This document shows positions 8,655 to 16,571 of a DNA stretch of 61,151 bases, one piece after another. This DNA comes from Thermoanaerobaculia bacterium (GTDB lineage Bacteria > Acidobacteriota > Thermoanaerobaculia > Multivoradales > JAIOJS01), in contig JAUIDB010000026.1 of the NCBI GenBank assembly GCA_030429235.1, positions 1 to 61,151 on the forward strand, in the 5' to 3' direction. The notes under the pieces are model-generated. The model was not told the DNA's origin. It saw only the letters and a program-made list of their open reading frames with translations, and searched no databases. A program made the position numbers and the translations under genes. Each line of letters opens with the position of its first letter. Positions within the stretch are counted from its first letter, which is position 1.

Positions 8655-9385
8655 GGTGAGGTCTCCTGGGGTAAGGGGCACTGCGCCGAGTAGAGGCACA
8701 CGGTACCGAACGTGTACTCCGTCCAGTGCGCATGCTCGAGCCCGGCGCGAGTGAGGTGTTGAGTGAAGTCGTTGCGTTGCGGGAACTCGGCGACCGACCC
8801 GGGAAGGTAGCTGTAGGCCGAGTCGTGTCCCGACAACAACCGACCGAGGCGCGGTAGCACCCGTTGGAAGTAGAAGCGGTAGCCGGCTCCGAGGAGGCGG
8901 TTGCGGGGCATCGTCGCTTCGAGGATCCGGAGCCGTCCCCCGGGCCGGAGGACTCGGCGGATCTCGCTGAGGGCGGCGCCGAGGTCGGCCACGTTGCGGA
9001 TGCCAAAGGAGATCGTCAGTGCTTCGAAGGTCGCATCGGGGAAGGGCAGTCGCATCGCGTCGGCGGCCATGGGCTGAGGCCGTGGGGCGCCGGTCCGGGC
9101 GAACTTGGGGCGGGCCAGCGCCAGCATCGGGAGGCAGAAGTCGGCGGCTACGACCCGGTGTTGACGTCGGCGCAGTGAGAGGGCCTGATCGCCGGTACCG
9201 CAGCAGAGGTCGAGAACGCGCAACGGACGTTCATCCGGGATGGAGCGAGAACTGCTCCGGCGCCACAGCCGGTCGAGCGAGAGCGAGAGCAGGTGGTTGA
9301 GTCGATCGTAGACGGGCGCGATGCTGCCGAACATCGCCTGCACCTTGCGGGCACTCTTGTCCTCGGGTGTAGGGGCCTCGACCAT
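8651..9385 (-). CDS. ubiE: UbiE/MenG-family quinone methyltransferase
   Basis: This 244-residue SAM-dependent methyltransferase of the UbiE/MenG family C-methylates demethylmenaquinone (or the ubiquinone precursor) at the membrane. [16 protein letters not shown] is the family N-terminal signature, [13 protein letters not shown] is the SAM-binding motif [20 protein letters not shown] the signature 1 block and [11 protein letters not shown] the post-motif. Since the host is probably an acidobacterium, menaquinone is the likelier product, but the sequence alone does not settle this. It is the first gene of an operon with folD and coaE. A TATGAT box lies 8 nt before the ATG and there is no ribosome-binding site. 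Confidence 0.92.
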   Translation of the reverse strand: MVEAPTPEDKSARKVQAMFGSIAPVYDRLNHLLSLSLDRLWRRSSSRSIPDERPLRVLDLCCGTGDQALSLRRRQHRVVAADFCLPMLALARPKFARTGAPRPQPMAADAMRLPFPDATFEALTISFGIRNVADLGAALSEIRRVLRPGGRLRILEATMPRNRLLGAGYRFYFQRVLPRLGRLLSGHDSAYSYLPGSVAEFPQRNDFTQHLTRAGLEHAHWTEYTFGTVCLYSAQCPLPQETSP

Positions 9386-9399
9386 GGGGGGCGATCATA
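9386..9399 (-). promoter_or_regulatory. -10 box TATGAT 8 nt before the ubiE ATG
   Basis: On the minus strand TATGAT (9399-9394) lies 8 nt upstream of the start codon, with a C-rich gap and no Shine-Dalgarno sequence. It faces away from a similar box at 9435 that serves the divergent DinB gene. The spacing implies a leaderless transcript. Confidence 0.45.
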
Positions 9400-9434
9400 G
9401 CGGACGACCTCCGAGGGAATCTGACAGGGTGGGT

Positions 9435-9447
9435 TAGGATCCTCCAC
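9435..9447 (+). promoter_or_regulatory. TAGGAT box 7 nt before the DinB gene
   Basis: TAGGAT at 9435-9440 fits the TANNNT-N7-ATG layout seen at other genes in the window. The AGGA inside it could instead act as a ribosome-binding site 8 nt from the ATG, so the reading is ambiguous. Confidence 0.3.
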
Positions 9448-9954
9448 ATGAACGACCCACGGCTCTTGTTGTTGATGCGCCACGCCGAGTTTGCCGACGC
9501 CGCAGTCTGGAAGGCGATCCTTCGCTCGGGGGCTGCGTCCGACGATCGAGTCCTCGACCTGATGCACCACATCCACGCCGTACAGCGGGCCTTCCACGCC
9601 GTTTGGACCGACGGCGAGGTCGACTTCGGCGAACGAGCTACGGTCGGAGACACCGAGGCGCTGGTGGGCTGGGGTCGAGAGGGCCATCGTCAGCTGCAGA
9701 GGTACGTCGAAAGCGCCGACGAGGAAGAGCTCGTTCGGCAGCCGACCATTCCCTGGGCTCACTACTTCGAACGCCGGTTCGGACGGCCGATGGAGCCGGT
9801 TTCGGTAGGCGATATGATCCAACAGGTCGCCATGCACAGTATCCACCACCGGGGACAGGTCACCTCGCGGCTCCGCGAACTCGAAGCCGAACCGCCACTG
9901 GTCGACTGGATCGCCTGGCTCTGGTTGGATCGTCCGATTGCCGACTGGGAGTAG
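9448..9954 (+). CDS. DinB family protein
   Basis: A 168-residue four-helix-bundle protein of the DinB/YfiT superfamily. The metal-ligand histidines are visible in LMHHIHAVQRAFH (around residue 45) and in QQVAMHSIHHRGQV (around 130), the C-terminal HSxHHRGQ signature of this family. Members are metal-dependent thiol transferases (bacillithiol or mycothiol) or uncharacterised stress proteins; the substrate cannot be told. The gene starts 62 nt from the divergent ubiE gene and is followed 25 nt later by the TTL-like gene in the same direction. Confidence 0.85.
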   Translation: MNDPRLLLLMRHAEFADAAVWKAILRSGAASDDRVLDLMHHIHAVQRAFHAVWTDGEVDFGERATVGDTEALVGWGREGHRQLQRYVESADEEELVRQPTIPWAHYFERRFGRPMEPVSVGDMIQQVAMHSIHHRGQVTSRLRELEAEPPLVDWIAWLWLDRPIADWE

Positions 9955-9979
9955 CTTTCTCGAGGAACCGGCTGGACCT

Positions 9980-11818
9980 GTGGCGAAGCTCTATCGCGCC
10001 GACCAGGAACTTCGGAGTGGTGAAGTGGCGGCGTGGGATCCGCACCTCCGGTCCGCGGGTTGGCAGCGGACCGAGGGAGACGCCTGGCACCTCTTCCTGG
10101 CTCGGGGCCGCCCGGATGATGACCTGTACCGCCGCCGCCAAGGCGGACAATGGGTCAATCGTTTCGCCGGGATGGCGTCCTACGCGGTCAAGAGCCTGTT
10201 GGTTCGCAACCTACGGTCGGCCCGGCACGCGATCGAGAGCCGAGAGGGCGAGAGTCGCTTCCGAGAATTCCATCCCGAGACCTTTCTCCTACCTCGAGAA
10301 GCGCAGGCCTGGCAGCGACGAGCCGCCGCGGCGCCCGAACTCTGCTGGCTCCTGAAGCCGCAGGCCTCCTCTCGAGGTCGCGGCATTCGGTTCGTCGAGG
10401 CCGGCGAAGAGCTCCCCACCGATGGAGACTGGCTGGTCCAACGAGCGGTCGATCCCCATCTCATGGATGGCTACAAGTACGGACTGCGGTACTACGTGTT
10501 GCTGGCCTCCCTCGATCCCCTGGTGGCCTACGTGCACCGCCGGGGTACCTGTCGGGTCGCGACGCGCCCGTTTGCCCTCGATGCTGCGGGTCGCTCCGAT
10601 CGATTGGCCCATCTCATCAACACGGCCGTGCAGCAAACCAATCCGGAGGCGACCTGGTGGCAGCGCAATCTCGATTTCGCCGGCTACTACCGCTGGTTCG
10701 AAGGGCAGGGATTCGACCCGCTTCGGCTCGAATCACAAATCGACGAGGCCCTGCGCCGTACGCTACTCGCTTGCCGTGAGCAGGCTCTGATCGAGAGCCG
10801 GGCCGTGGGGACTCTGGAGGGCTGTTTCGAGTTTCTGGGGGTGGACTTCCAGGTAGACGACCGTGGGTCTCCGTGGCTCCTCGAGTGCAACCCGGCCCCG
10901 CCGATGGAGGACGAGGGTGGCTTCGACCCGCGCACGGGCGCACTCTTCGGGGGGATCAAGAACGAGCTGATGTCCGATCTACTGCGGTTGCTCGGTCTCG
11001 AAGGCAGCCTCGAGGAACAAGCCGCCGAGCGTCGACTCACCTGGCCACAACGACTGCAGGCCCAACGGGACCGAGCCGGCGGTTGGCGGCTGCTGTGGCC
11101 GGTGGCGGAGAGCGCCACATATCGGGAGCGTCTCCTCCTCCGTCCGACGGACGAGGAACTGCAGGCAGAGGTCGGCGTACGCCGAAGAAGGTCTGCGCCG
11201 CCTGCTCCTTCCTCTCGAGTGGCGGCCTGGCCTCTGGGCCAGGGACTCGTCTTGCACGACGACTCGACGGGGCGACTGTTCACCACCAATGCCGCGGCTG
11301 CGTTCGTCTGGTCTGGACTGGCCGAAGGGGCGAGCCTCGACGAACTGGTGGCCGAACTCGAGGGGGCGAACCCGAGCGGTCGCGAGACCACCGGCCCCGA
11401 GATCGGCTGGCGCGACCGGGTCTGGGATCTACTGGTGGTCTGGTCCCACCTCGGACTGCTAGCGGGCACCGAATACTGCCGGAGCGAAGAGCGTTCTACC
11501 GGGTCCCTGCAGGTAGCGGGCCGGAGGCTCGCCGCGGCGCTCGCCCTGCCCGTCAGCGCGGCGGTCGCCGAGGGGTGGTCGACGACCGTCGAGCTCCCCG
11601 ACCCGCGAATCCGAAGCCTGCTTTTCACTGGAGAAGACCCTGGACCTGGTGCGCAGCCCGAGGGCGGGACGCTGTGGACGAAGAGTGCGGCACTGGACAC
11701 GCTCGGCGAACTCCATTCTGGCGGCCTGCGTTTGGACAGGCCGTTGGCCCGGCGGCTGGTGGCCTGGTTGAGCCAGTGCGAAGTCGTGGTTTCGGACCGA
11801 CGGCCCGGTGCACTATGA
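9980..11818 (+). CDS. tubulin-tyrosine-ligase-like ATP-grasp ligase fused to a PqqD-like domain
   Basis: This protein of about 612 residues has two recognisable parts. Residues about 45-335 match the TTL family: VNRFAGMASYAVKSLLVRNL, FHPETFLLP, the ATP-grasp block WLLKPQASSRGRGIR (K126), DGYKYGLRYYVLLA, HLINTAVQ and PWLLECNPAP (E302, N304). TTL enzymes ligate an amino acid to a protein carboxylate. Residues about 412-490 look like PqqD, the fold used as RiPP recognition element: GLVLHDDSTGRLFTTN, AAAAFVWSGLAEGASLDELV, VWSHLGLL. The last 110 residues are unassigned. GTG at 9980 is preferred over TTG at 9938 because a GAGG lies upstream and the latter overlaps the DinB gene. The Tat-protein gene follows after 7 nt. 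Confidence 0.8.
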   Translation: MAKLYRADQELRSGEVAAWDPHLRSAGWQRTEGDAWHLFLARGRPDDDLYRRRQGGQWVNRFAGMASYAVKSLLVRNLRSARHAIESREGESRFREFHPETFLLPREAQAWQRRAAAAPELCWLLKPQASSRGRGIRFVEAGEELPTDGDWLVQRAVDPHLMDGYKYGLRYYVLLASLDPLVAYVHRRGTCRVATRPFALDAAGRSDRLAHLINTAVQQTNPEATWWQRNLDFAGYYRWFEGQGFDPLRLESQIDEALRRTLLACREQALIESRAVGTLEGCFEFLGVDFQVDDRGSPWLLECNPAPPMEDEGGFDPRTGALFGGIKNELMSDLLRLLGLEGSLEEQAAERRLTWPQRLQAQRDRAGGWRLLWPVAESATYRERLLLRPTDEELQAEVGVRRRRSAPPAPSSRVAAWPLGQGLVLHDDSTGRLFTTNAAAAFVWSGLAEGASLDELVAELEGANPSGRETTGPEIGWRDRVWDLLVVWSHLGLLAGTEYCRSEERSTGSLQVAGRRLAAALALPVSAAVAEGWSTTVELPDPRIRSLLFTGEDPGPGAQPEGGTLWTKSAALDTLGELHSGGLRLDRPLARRLVAWLSQCEVVVSDRRPGAL

Positions 11819-11825
11819 TCGATCG
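11814..11825 (+). promoter_or_regulatory. -10 box TATGAT 6 nt before the Tat-protein ATG
   Basis: TATGAT at 11814-11819 matches five of six consensus bases and overlaps the TTL stop codon. TTCGGA 17 bp upstream is a weak -35. A start about 7 nt downstream of the box coincides with the ATG at 11826, so the small gene may have its own leaderless promoter in addition to read-through from the ligase gene. Confidence 0.4.
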
Positions 11826-12185
11826 ATGAGCAAAGAGAAGCTGCCGCCGCTGTCCCCCGAGACCCTCGCTCGTCCGAGTCGGCGGTCCTTCCTGAAACTG
11901 GTCGGAACGGCGGCCGTGGCCGGCCCTGTGTTCCTGTCCGTCGGCGCTCGGGCCGGCGAAGAGACTCCTTACGAACGCGCCCAGTACTATCTCGGCAACG
12001 CACGAGACCTGGTGGCCAGGGCTCGCGACGCAGAGGGACAGGCCCAGCGGCAGCTGGCTACCGAGGCCCACACCGAGCTGACCGAAGCTCGCAGCGCGAT
12101 CGCCGACGGCACGCCGGAGGAGCGCGAGCGGATGGCTCGCCCGATGCTTCGCCTCGAGAAGGAAATCGACGATCTTCTCGACTAA
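11826..12185 (+). CDS. small Tat-exported helical protein, unknown function
   Basis: I do not recognise the family. The 119-residue product has a textbook twin-arginine signal, SRRSFLKL (residues 18-25), a hydrophobic stretch and an AxA cleavage site (ARA|G, after 43). The mature part of about 76 residues is highly charged, rich in Ala, Glu and Arg, likely two helices (YERAQYYLGNARDLVARARD and a second from about 80), and ends in the acidic tail LEKEIDDLLD. Tat export suggests folding or cofactor loading in the cytoplasm, or transport with a partner. It lies 7 nt after the TTL-PqqD gene and could be its substrate, but nothing in the sequence proves that. Confidence 0.8.
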   Translation: MSKEKLPPLSPETLARPSRRSFLKLVGTAAVAGPVFLSVGARAGEETPYERAQYYLGNARDLVARARDAEGQAQRQLATEAHTELTEARSAIADGTPEERERMARPMLRLEKEIDDLLD

Positions 12186-12203
12186 GTTCGCCCTGTCTGG
12201 CGC

Positions 12204-12230
12204 TTGACAGACGCGCCGCGGGACCATACT
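12204..12230 (+). promoter_or_regulatory. sigma-70 promoter of the metH leader
   Basis: A perfect TTGACA (12204-12209) and CATACT (12225-12230) with a short 15-bp spacer. The start site predicted about 7 nt downstream (near 12237) falls right at the base of the riboswitch stem at 12240, which supports both calls. Confidence 0.65.
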
Positions 12231-12239
12231 CTGCTCTCA

Positions 12240-12322
12240 GCATTCGGAGCGGCCTGAGTTTTCAGGCTCGGCAACCTGGGACGGACACCCAAGGTGCCTA
12301 CCCGTCAGATCGGCGGGAATGC
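12240..12322 (+). ncRNA. SAM-I/SAM-IV clan riboswitch aptamer upstream of metH
   Basis: The element is closed by GCATTC (12240-12245) pairing with GAATGC (12317-12322). Inside are P2, GCCTGA (12252-12257) with TCAGGC (12262-12267), then the conserved CGGCAACC (12269-12276), P3 TGGG/CCCA (12277-12280 and 12288-12291), and AAGGTGCC (12291-12298). The GGCAACC and GGTGCC core with this stem order is that of the SAM-I clan, which binds S-adenosylmethionine. P2 is a short simple hairpin without the usual kink-turn, so it is closer to SAM-IV or the SAM-I/IV variant class. Its position before methionine synthase fits. Confidence 0.75.
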
Positions 12323-12329
12323 GGTCCCC

Positions 12330-12363
12330 GAGATCCAAGTCTTCGCGAGATCCAGGTCTTCGC
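12330..12363 (+). repeat. tandem 17-nt direct repeat in the metH leader
   Basis: Two adjacent 17-nt copies, 12330-12346 and 12347-12363, differ at one position (GAGATCCAAGTCTTCGC against GAGATCCAGGTCTTCGC). They lie between the aptamer and the terminator and may take part in the switching structure, or be a recent slip duplication. Confidence 0.75.
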
Positions 12364-12409
12364 CGGAGATGACGATCGAGGGCGGCAAACCAACTGTCCG
12401 CCGTCGAGA

Positions 12410-12445
12410 CCCGTTCCAGATGCCCTCAGCAAGGAACGGGTTTTT
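12410..12445 (+). terminator. Rho-independent terminator, expression platform of the riboswitch
   Basis: CCCGTTCC (12410-12417) pairs perfectly with GGAACGGG (12433-12440), followed at once by TTTTT (12441-12445). It ends 26 nt before the metH start. In SAM-I-type switches ligand binding favours such a terminator, so metH should be shut off when SAM is plentiful. A second hairpin (around 12376-12407) lies just upstream and could be the competing structure. Confidence 0.85.
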
Positions 12446-12471
12446 GGCGTGTGGAGTACGAGAGGACGACG

Positions 12472-15400
12472 ATGATGGTAACGACGATCGAACGGCAGAC
12501 GAGCCAGGCTCCCGAGCGTCCGGCGGACCTGGAGACGCGGCAGCGAGCCCTCGTCGAGGCACTCGCGCAGCGCGTGTTGGTGCTCGATGGAGCCACGGGG
12601 ACCGGTCTGCAGGATCGGGAACTGGGGCCGGAGGATTTCGGAGGCGAGGAACTCGAAGGCTGCAACGAGAACCTCTGTCGTACCCGCCCTGACGTCATCG
12701 AGAGCCTTCATGTCTCCTACCTCGAAGTGGGGGCCGACATCGTCGAGACCAACTCGTTCGGGAGCACCCCCCTGGTGCTGGGTGAGTACGGGCTGTCGGA
12801 GGACGCGTTCGAACTCAACCGGTTGTCGGCCGCGATCGCGCGGCGGGCCTGTGCTCGGTTCGAAAGTGCCGAGCGAACCCGTTTCGTCTGTGGGTCGATG
12901 GGCCCGACGACGAAGGCGATCTCGGTCACCGGTGGGATCACGTTCGCAGAATTGATCGAGAACTACCGGGTGCAGGCCCTGGGACTGATGGCGGGAGGAG
13001 CGGACTATCTGCTCCTCGAGACGTGCCAGGACACGCGCAATATCAAGGCGGGTCTTCTGGGGATCGACGCCGCGACCGAGGAAGCTGGCTGGGGGCTCCC
13101 GGTCGCCGTCTCGGTGACCATCGAACCCACGGGGACGATGCTCGCCGGCCAGGATGCGGAGGCACTGGCGGTCTCCGTGGCTCATCGAGATCTTCTCTAC
13201 GTAGGCTTGAACTGCGCGACAGGGCCGGAACTGATGCGCGATCACGTGCGAACCCTCGCGGAGTTGGTACAAACACGGGTGGCCTGTGTTCCGAATGCTG
13301 GTCTTCCCGACGAGGAAGGGCGCTACCTGGAGTCGCCCGAAGATCTGGCCAGGGTGCTGGGTGAGTTCGTCGGCCACGGCTGGCTGAACCTGGTCGGAGG
13401 GTGCTGCGGAACCCGACCGGGGCATGTCGCGGCACTGTGCAAGGCGGTCGAAGGGGCCGCGGTGCGGGCGGTTCCCAGCCACGATCGTTGCCTGGTTTCG
13501 GGGATCGAGGCTGTCGAACTGACCGAAGACAACCGACCCTTGCTGGTCGGTGAGCGGACCAACGTCCTCGGCAGTCGGGCCTTCAAGCGACTGGTGGCCG
13601 ACGCCGAGTGGGAGGCCGCGGCCGAAGTAGGTCGGGCGCAGGTGAAGAGCGGGGCCCAGATCCTCGACGTCTGTTTGCAGGACCCCGACCGCGACGAACT
13701 GTCCGACGTCGAGGCCTTTCTCGATCAACTGGTGCGGCTGGTCAAGGTGCCTCTGATGATCGACTCGACCGACTCCGAGGTGATGGAGCGAGCGCTGAGC
13801 TACTGCCAGGGCAAGGCCGTGTTGAACTCGATCAACCTCGAGGATGGCTTGGCCCGTTTCGAGAGCGTGGCTCCCCTGGCCGCTCGCTACGGCGCCGCCT
13901 TGATCGTCGGGACGATCGACGAGCAGGGCATGGCGGTGACGGTCGAACGCAAGCTCGAGGTCGCTCGCCGCAGCTATCGCTTGCTGACCGAGCGGTACGG
14001 GATCGCACCCCAGGACATCTGGTGGGATCCGCTGGTGTTTCCTTGCGGCACCGGGGACGAGAACTACATCGGCTCCGCCAAGGCGACGATCGAGGGAGTT
14101 CGGAGGCTGCGGGAGGCGTTTCCTGGGACGCGCACGGTTCTGGGGATCTCGAACGTGAGCTTCGGCTTGCCGCCGGCCGGACGCGAGATTCTCAACTCGG
14201 TCTTCCTCTACCACTGCACCCGTGCCGGTCTCGACGCGGCGATCGTCAACAGCCAGCGGCTGGCCCGCTACGCCGAGATCGCTGACGACGATCGTCTCCT
14301 CTGTGAGCGACTGCTCGAACTGGAGGTGGGCCAGGTGGCCCAGGCCGACGCTGCGGTGGCCGAGTTCACGGCGCACTTCCGGGGACTCGACCCCACCGCC
14401 AACCGGCCCTCACGCGAAGACCTGCCCCTCGAAGAACGTCTGGCGCGGGCCGTCGTCGAAGGCTCGAAGGTCGGGTTGACGGAGGACCTCGAACTCGCGT
14501 TGGCCGACGCTCGCTGGCCGGAACCTCTCGACATCATCAACGGCCCGCTGATGGCGGGGATGAGCGAGGTGGGTCGGCTGTTCAACGACAATCAGCTGAT
14601 CGTGGCCGAGGTTCTGCAGAGTGCCGAGGTCATGAAGGCTGCGGTCTCGTTCCTGGAACCGCACATGGAGCATTCGGAGGGACAGGCCAAGGGGCGCGTC
14701 CTCCTCGCCACGGTGAAGGGGGACGTCCACGACATCGGCAAGAACCTGGTCGAGATCATCCTCTCCAACAACGGCTTCCAGGTGATCAATCTCGGGATCA
14801 AGGTTCCCAGTGAACAGCTGATCCAAGCGGTCGAAGAGCACTGTCCCGATGTCATCGGTCTCTCGGGACTGCTCGTGAAGAGCGCTCAGCAGATGGTCCT
14901 GACGGCAGGAGACTTGGCCGCGGTGGGGATCGATACCCCGGTGTTGGTCGGAGGCGCCGCGCTGACCCGGCGCTTCACCCATCGCAAGATCGCCACCGCC
15001 TACCAGGGGTTCTGTACCTACGCCAAGGATGCGATGCACGGTCTGGAACTGGTGGAACGGTTGACCGACGAGGCGCGACGACCCACCCTGGTGGAGGAGG
15101 TCAGCGCTCGGCTGGCGGCCGATCGGGAGGGTGAAGTCGAGACCCGAAGGGTTCCTGCGGAGACGCCGCGGGGACCAGCTGCCAGCATTCGACGCGATCT
15201 CGACGTTCCGCTCCCGCCGGACCTCGAGCGGCACGTGGAGACTCTCGATCTCGATGCGGTCTGGAGCCTGCTCAATCCCCAGATGCTCTACGGCAAGTAC
15301 TTCGGACTCAAGGGTGTCGTACGGAAGCTCGAGCAACAAGGAGACCCGCGACTTTTCAAGATTCAACGGGTCGTCGAGAAGTTGCAACTCGAAGGTCGGC

Positions 15401-15975
15401 AGGGGGCCCTCAGTGTCCCCGCGGTGTGGCAGTTCTTCCCAGCGGCGGCCGAAGGTGAGGATCTGGTCCTGTTCGACCCCTCGCGGACCCGCGAAGTGGC
15501 ACGTTGGACTCTGCCACGCCAGGCCGAAGGCAAGGGGTTGTGTCTGGCGGACTACGTCCTGCCGAACGATCATGTGGCCCTCTTCGTCACCGGGGCCCAG
15601 GGGACGGTCCGTGAGCGCGCCGAGAGCCTCAAGGAGGCGGGCGAGTACGTCGAAAGCCACGCCCTGGCAGCCCTGGCATTGGAGACAGCGGAGGCAGCTG
15701 CCGAGTGGATCCATCGCCGGATGCGGCAGCAGTGGGGATTCGCCGACCCCGAGAATCTCACCCGCGAACAGACCTTCGCCGCGCGCTATCGGGGGCGGCG
15801 CTACAGCTTCGGTTATCCCGCTTGCCCGGACCTGGCCGGGCAGCGCCAACTCTTCGAACTCCTGCGACCCGAGGAGGTCGGCATTCAGCTCACCGACGGC
15901 GACATGATGGACCCAGAGGCCAGCGTTTCCGCGCTCGTGTTTCAGCACCCCGATGCCACGTACTTCGCGGTGTAA
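12472..15975 (+). CDS. metH: cobalamin-dependent methionine synthase
   Basis: The 1,167-residue enzyme transfers a methyl group from methyltetrahydrofolate through cobalamin to homocysteine. All four modules are present. The homocysteine domain (about 20-330) has DGATGTGLQ and the zinc cysteines in GGCCGTRPGH (about 309-316). The pterin domain (about 350-620) has VGERTNVLGSR and IDSTDSEVM. The B12 cap and Rossmann domains (about 640-880) have DVHDIGKN with the cobalt-ligating His753. The reactivation domain (about 900-1165) has RYSFGYPACPDL. Length matches E. coli MetH. The ATG at 12472 follows GAGAGGA; a GTG at 12451 is in frame but lacks such a site. Expression is probably controlled by the SAM riboswitch and terminator just upstream. 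Confidence 0.97.
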   Translation: MMVTTIERQTSQAPERPADLETRQRALVEALAQRVLVLDGATGTGLQDRELGPEDFGGEELEGCNENLCRTRPDVIESLHVSYLEVGADIVETNSFGSTPLVLGEYGLSEDAFELNRLSAAIARRACARFESAERTRFVCGSMGPTTKAISVTGGITFAELIENYRVQALGLMAGGADYLLLETCQDTRNIKAGLLGIDAATEEAGWGLPVAVSVTIEPTGTMLAGQDAEALAVSVAHRDLLYVGLNCATGPELMRDHVRTLAELVQTRVACVPNAGLPDEEGRYLESPEDLARVLGEFVGHGWLNLVGGCCGTRPGHVAALCKAVEGAAVRAVPSHDRCLVSGIEAVELTEDNRPLLVGERTNVLGSRAFKRLVADAEWEAAAEVGRAQVKSGAQILDVCLQDPDRDELSDVEAFLDQLVRLVKVPLMIDSTDSEVMERALSYCQGKAVLNSINLEDGLARFESVAPLAARYGAALIVGTIDEQGMAVTVERKLEVARRSYRLLTERYGIAPQDIWWDPLVFPCGTGDENYIGSAKATIEGVRRLREAFPGTRTVLGISNVSFGLPPAGREILNSVFLYHCTRAGLDAAIVNSQRLARYAEIADDDRLLCERLLELEVGQVAQADAAVAEFTAHFRGLDPTANRPSREDLPLEERLARAVVEGSKVGLTEDLELALADARWPEPLDIINGPLMAGMSEVGRLFNDNQLIVAEVLQSAEVMKAAVSFLEPHMEHSEGQAKGRVLLATVKGDVHDIGKNLVEIILSNNGFQVINLGIKVPSEQLIQAVEEHCPDVIGLSGLLVKSAQQMVLTAGDLAAVGIDTPVLVGGAALTRRFTHRKIATAYQGFCTYAKDAMHGLELVERLTDEARRPTLVEEVSARLAADREGEVETRRVPAETPRGPAASIRRDLDVPLPPDLERHVETLDLDAVWSLLNPQMLYGKYFGLKGVVRKLEQQGDPRLFKIQRVVEKLQLEGRQGALSVPAVWQFFPAAAEGEDLVLFDPSRTREVARWTLPRQAEGKGLCLADYVLPNDHVALFVTGAQGTVRERAESLKEAGEYVESHALAALALETAEAAAEWIHRRMRQQWGFADPENLTREQTFAARYRGRRYSFGYPACPDLAGQRQLFELLRPEEVGIQLTDGDMMDPEASVSALVFQHPDATYFAV

Positions 15976-16042
15976 CGGGTCGCAGGTCGCAACCTTCGTC
16001 TACACTGGCTCGTAGATGCCAAAAGACCACGAGGAGATTCTG

Positions 16043-16549
16043 ATGAGCGACGCCCCCGACTTCGCCGCCCTGGCGGCACCGACCGAGGAACATGCTCGAC
16101 TCGAGCCCTTCGTGGGCACGTTTGCCGCCGAGGTTCGTCTGTGGATGGGGCCCGGAGATCCGATGATCATGACGGGAACCATGGTCAACGAGTGGGATCT
16201 GGGACAGCGCTTCCTGCGCCAGACCTATGAGGGCGACGAAGTCGAGGGTCCCTTCCCGGCCTTCGCGGGACGCGGCTACTGGGGCTACAACAAGATCGAT
16301 GGTCGCTGGGAGGGCTTCTGGATCGACACCGCCTCGACCGTGCAACAGATCGAGCACGGGACGCTCGACGCGAGTGGTCGGGTGTGGACGATGCTGGGTG
16401 ACATGACCGATCCGGGAAGTGGGCAGCCACTGCGCAAGCGCTCGGTCATCACGCTGATCGACGCTGACCGCCACCGTCTCGAGATGTTCTTCGAGACCCC
16501 CGAAGGCGAGTCCAAGGGGATGCAGATCGACTACGCCCGGCGCGGCTGA
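16043..16549 (+). CDS. DUF1579 family protein
   Basis: A 168-residue cytoplasmic protein of the DUF1579 family, a lipocalin-like beta-barrel group with no assigned role. Family blocks visible are LEPFVGTFAAEV, GTMVNEWDLGQRFL, FAGRGYWGYNKIDGRWEGFW and the C-terminal MFFETPEGESKGMQIDY. The start at 16043 follows GAGGAG by 7 nt; an in-frame ATG at 16016 has no such site but would add nine residues. TACACT at 16001-16006 is a possible -10 box. The gene stands alone between metH and the efflux operon, bounded by a hairpin downstream. Confidence 0.82.
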   Translation: MSDAPDFAALAAPTEEHARLEPFVGTFAAEVRLWMGPGDPMIMTGTMVNEWDLGQRFLRQTYEGDEVEGPFPAFAGRGYWGYNKIDGRWEGFWIDTASTVQQIEHGTLDASGRVWTMLGDMTDPGSGQPLRKRSVITLIDADRHRLEMFFETPEGESKGMQIDYARRG

Positions 16550-16571
16550 AGTCTCGGTACCGTTCCCGCCC

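Noticed and set aside
11826-12185. RiPP precursor with a classical leader and core
   Set aside because: The product has a Tat signal and a long charged helical body, with no Cys/Ser/Thr-rich core or GG cleavage motif. It is kept only as a possible protein substrate.
12240-12450. Cobalamin riboswitch before the B12-dependent metH
   Set aside because: The B12-box and the usual long multi-stem layout are absent; GGCAACC and GGTGCC fit the SAM-I clan instead.
12298-14376. 692-codon open frame antisense to metH
   Set aside because: It mirrors the conserved methionine synthase reading frame; long antisense frames are a by-product of high GC. The predicted product has no domain-like pattern.
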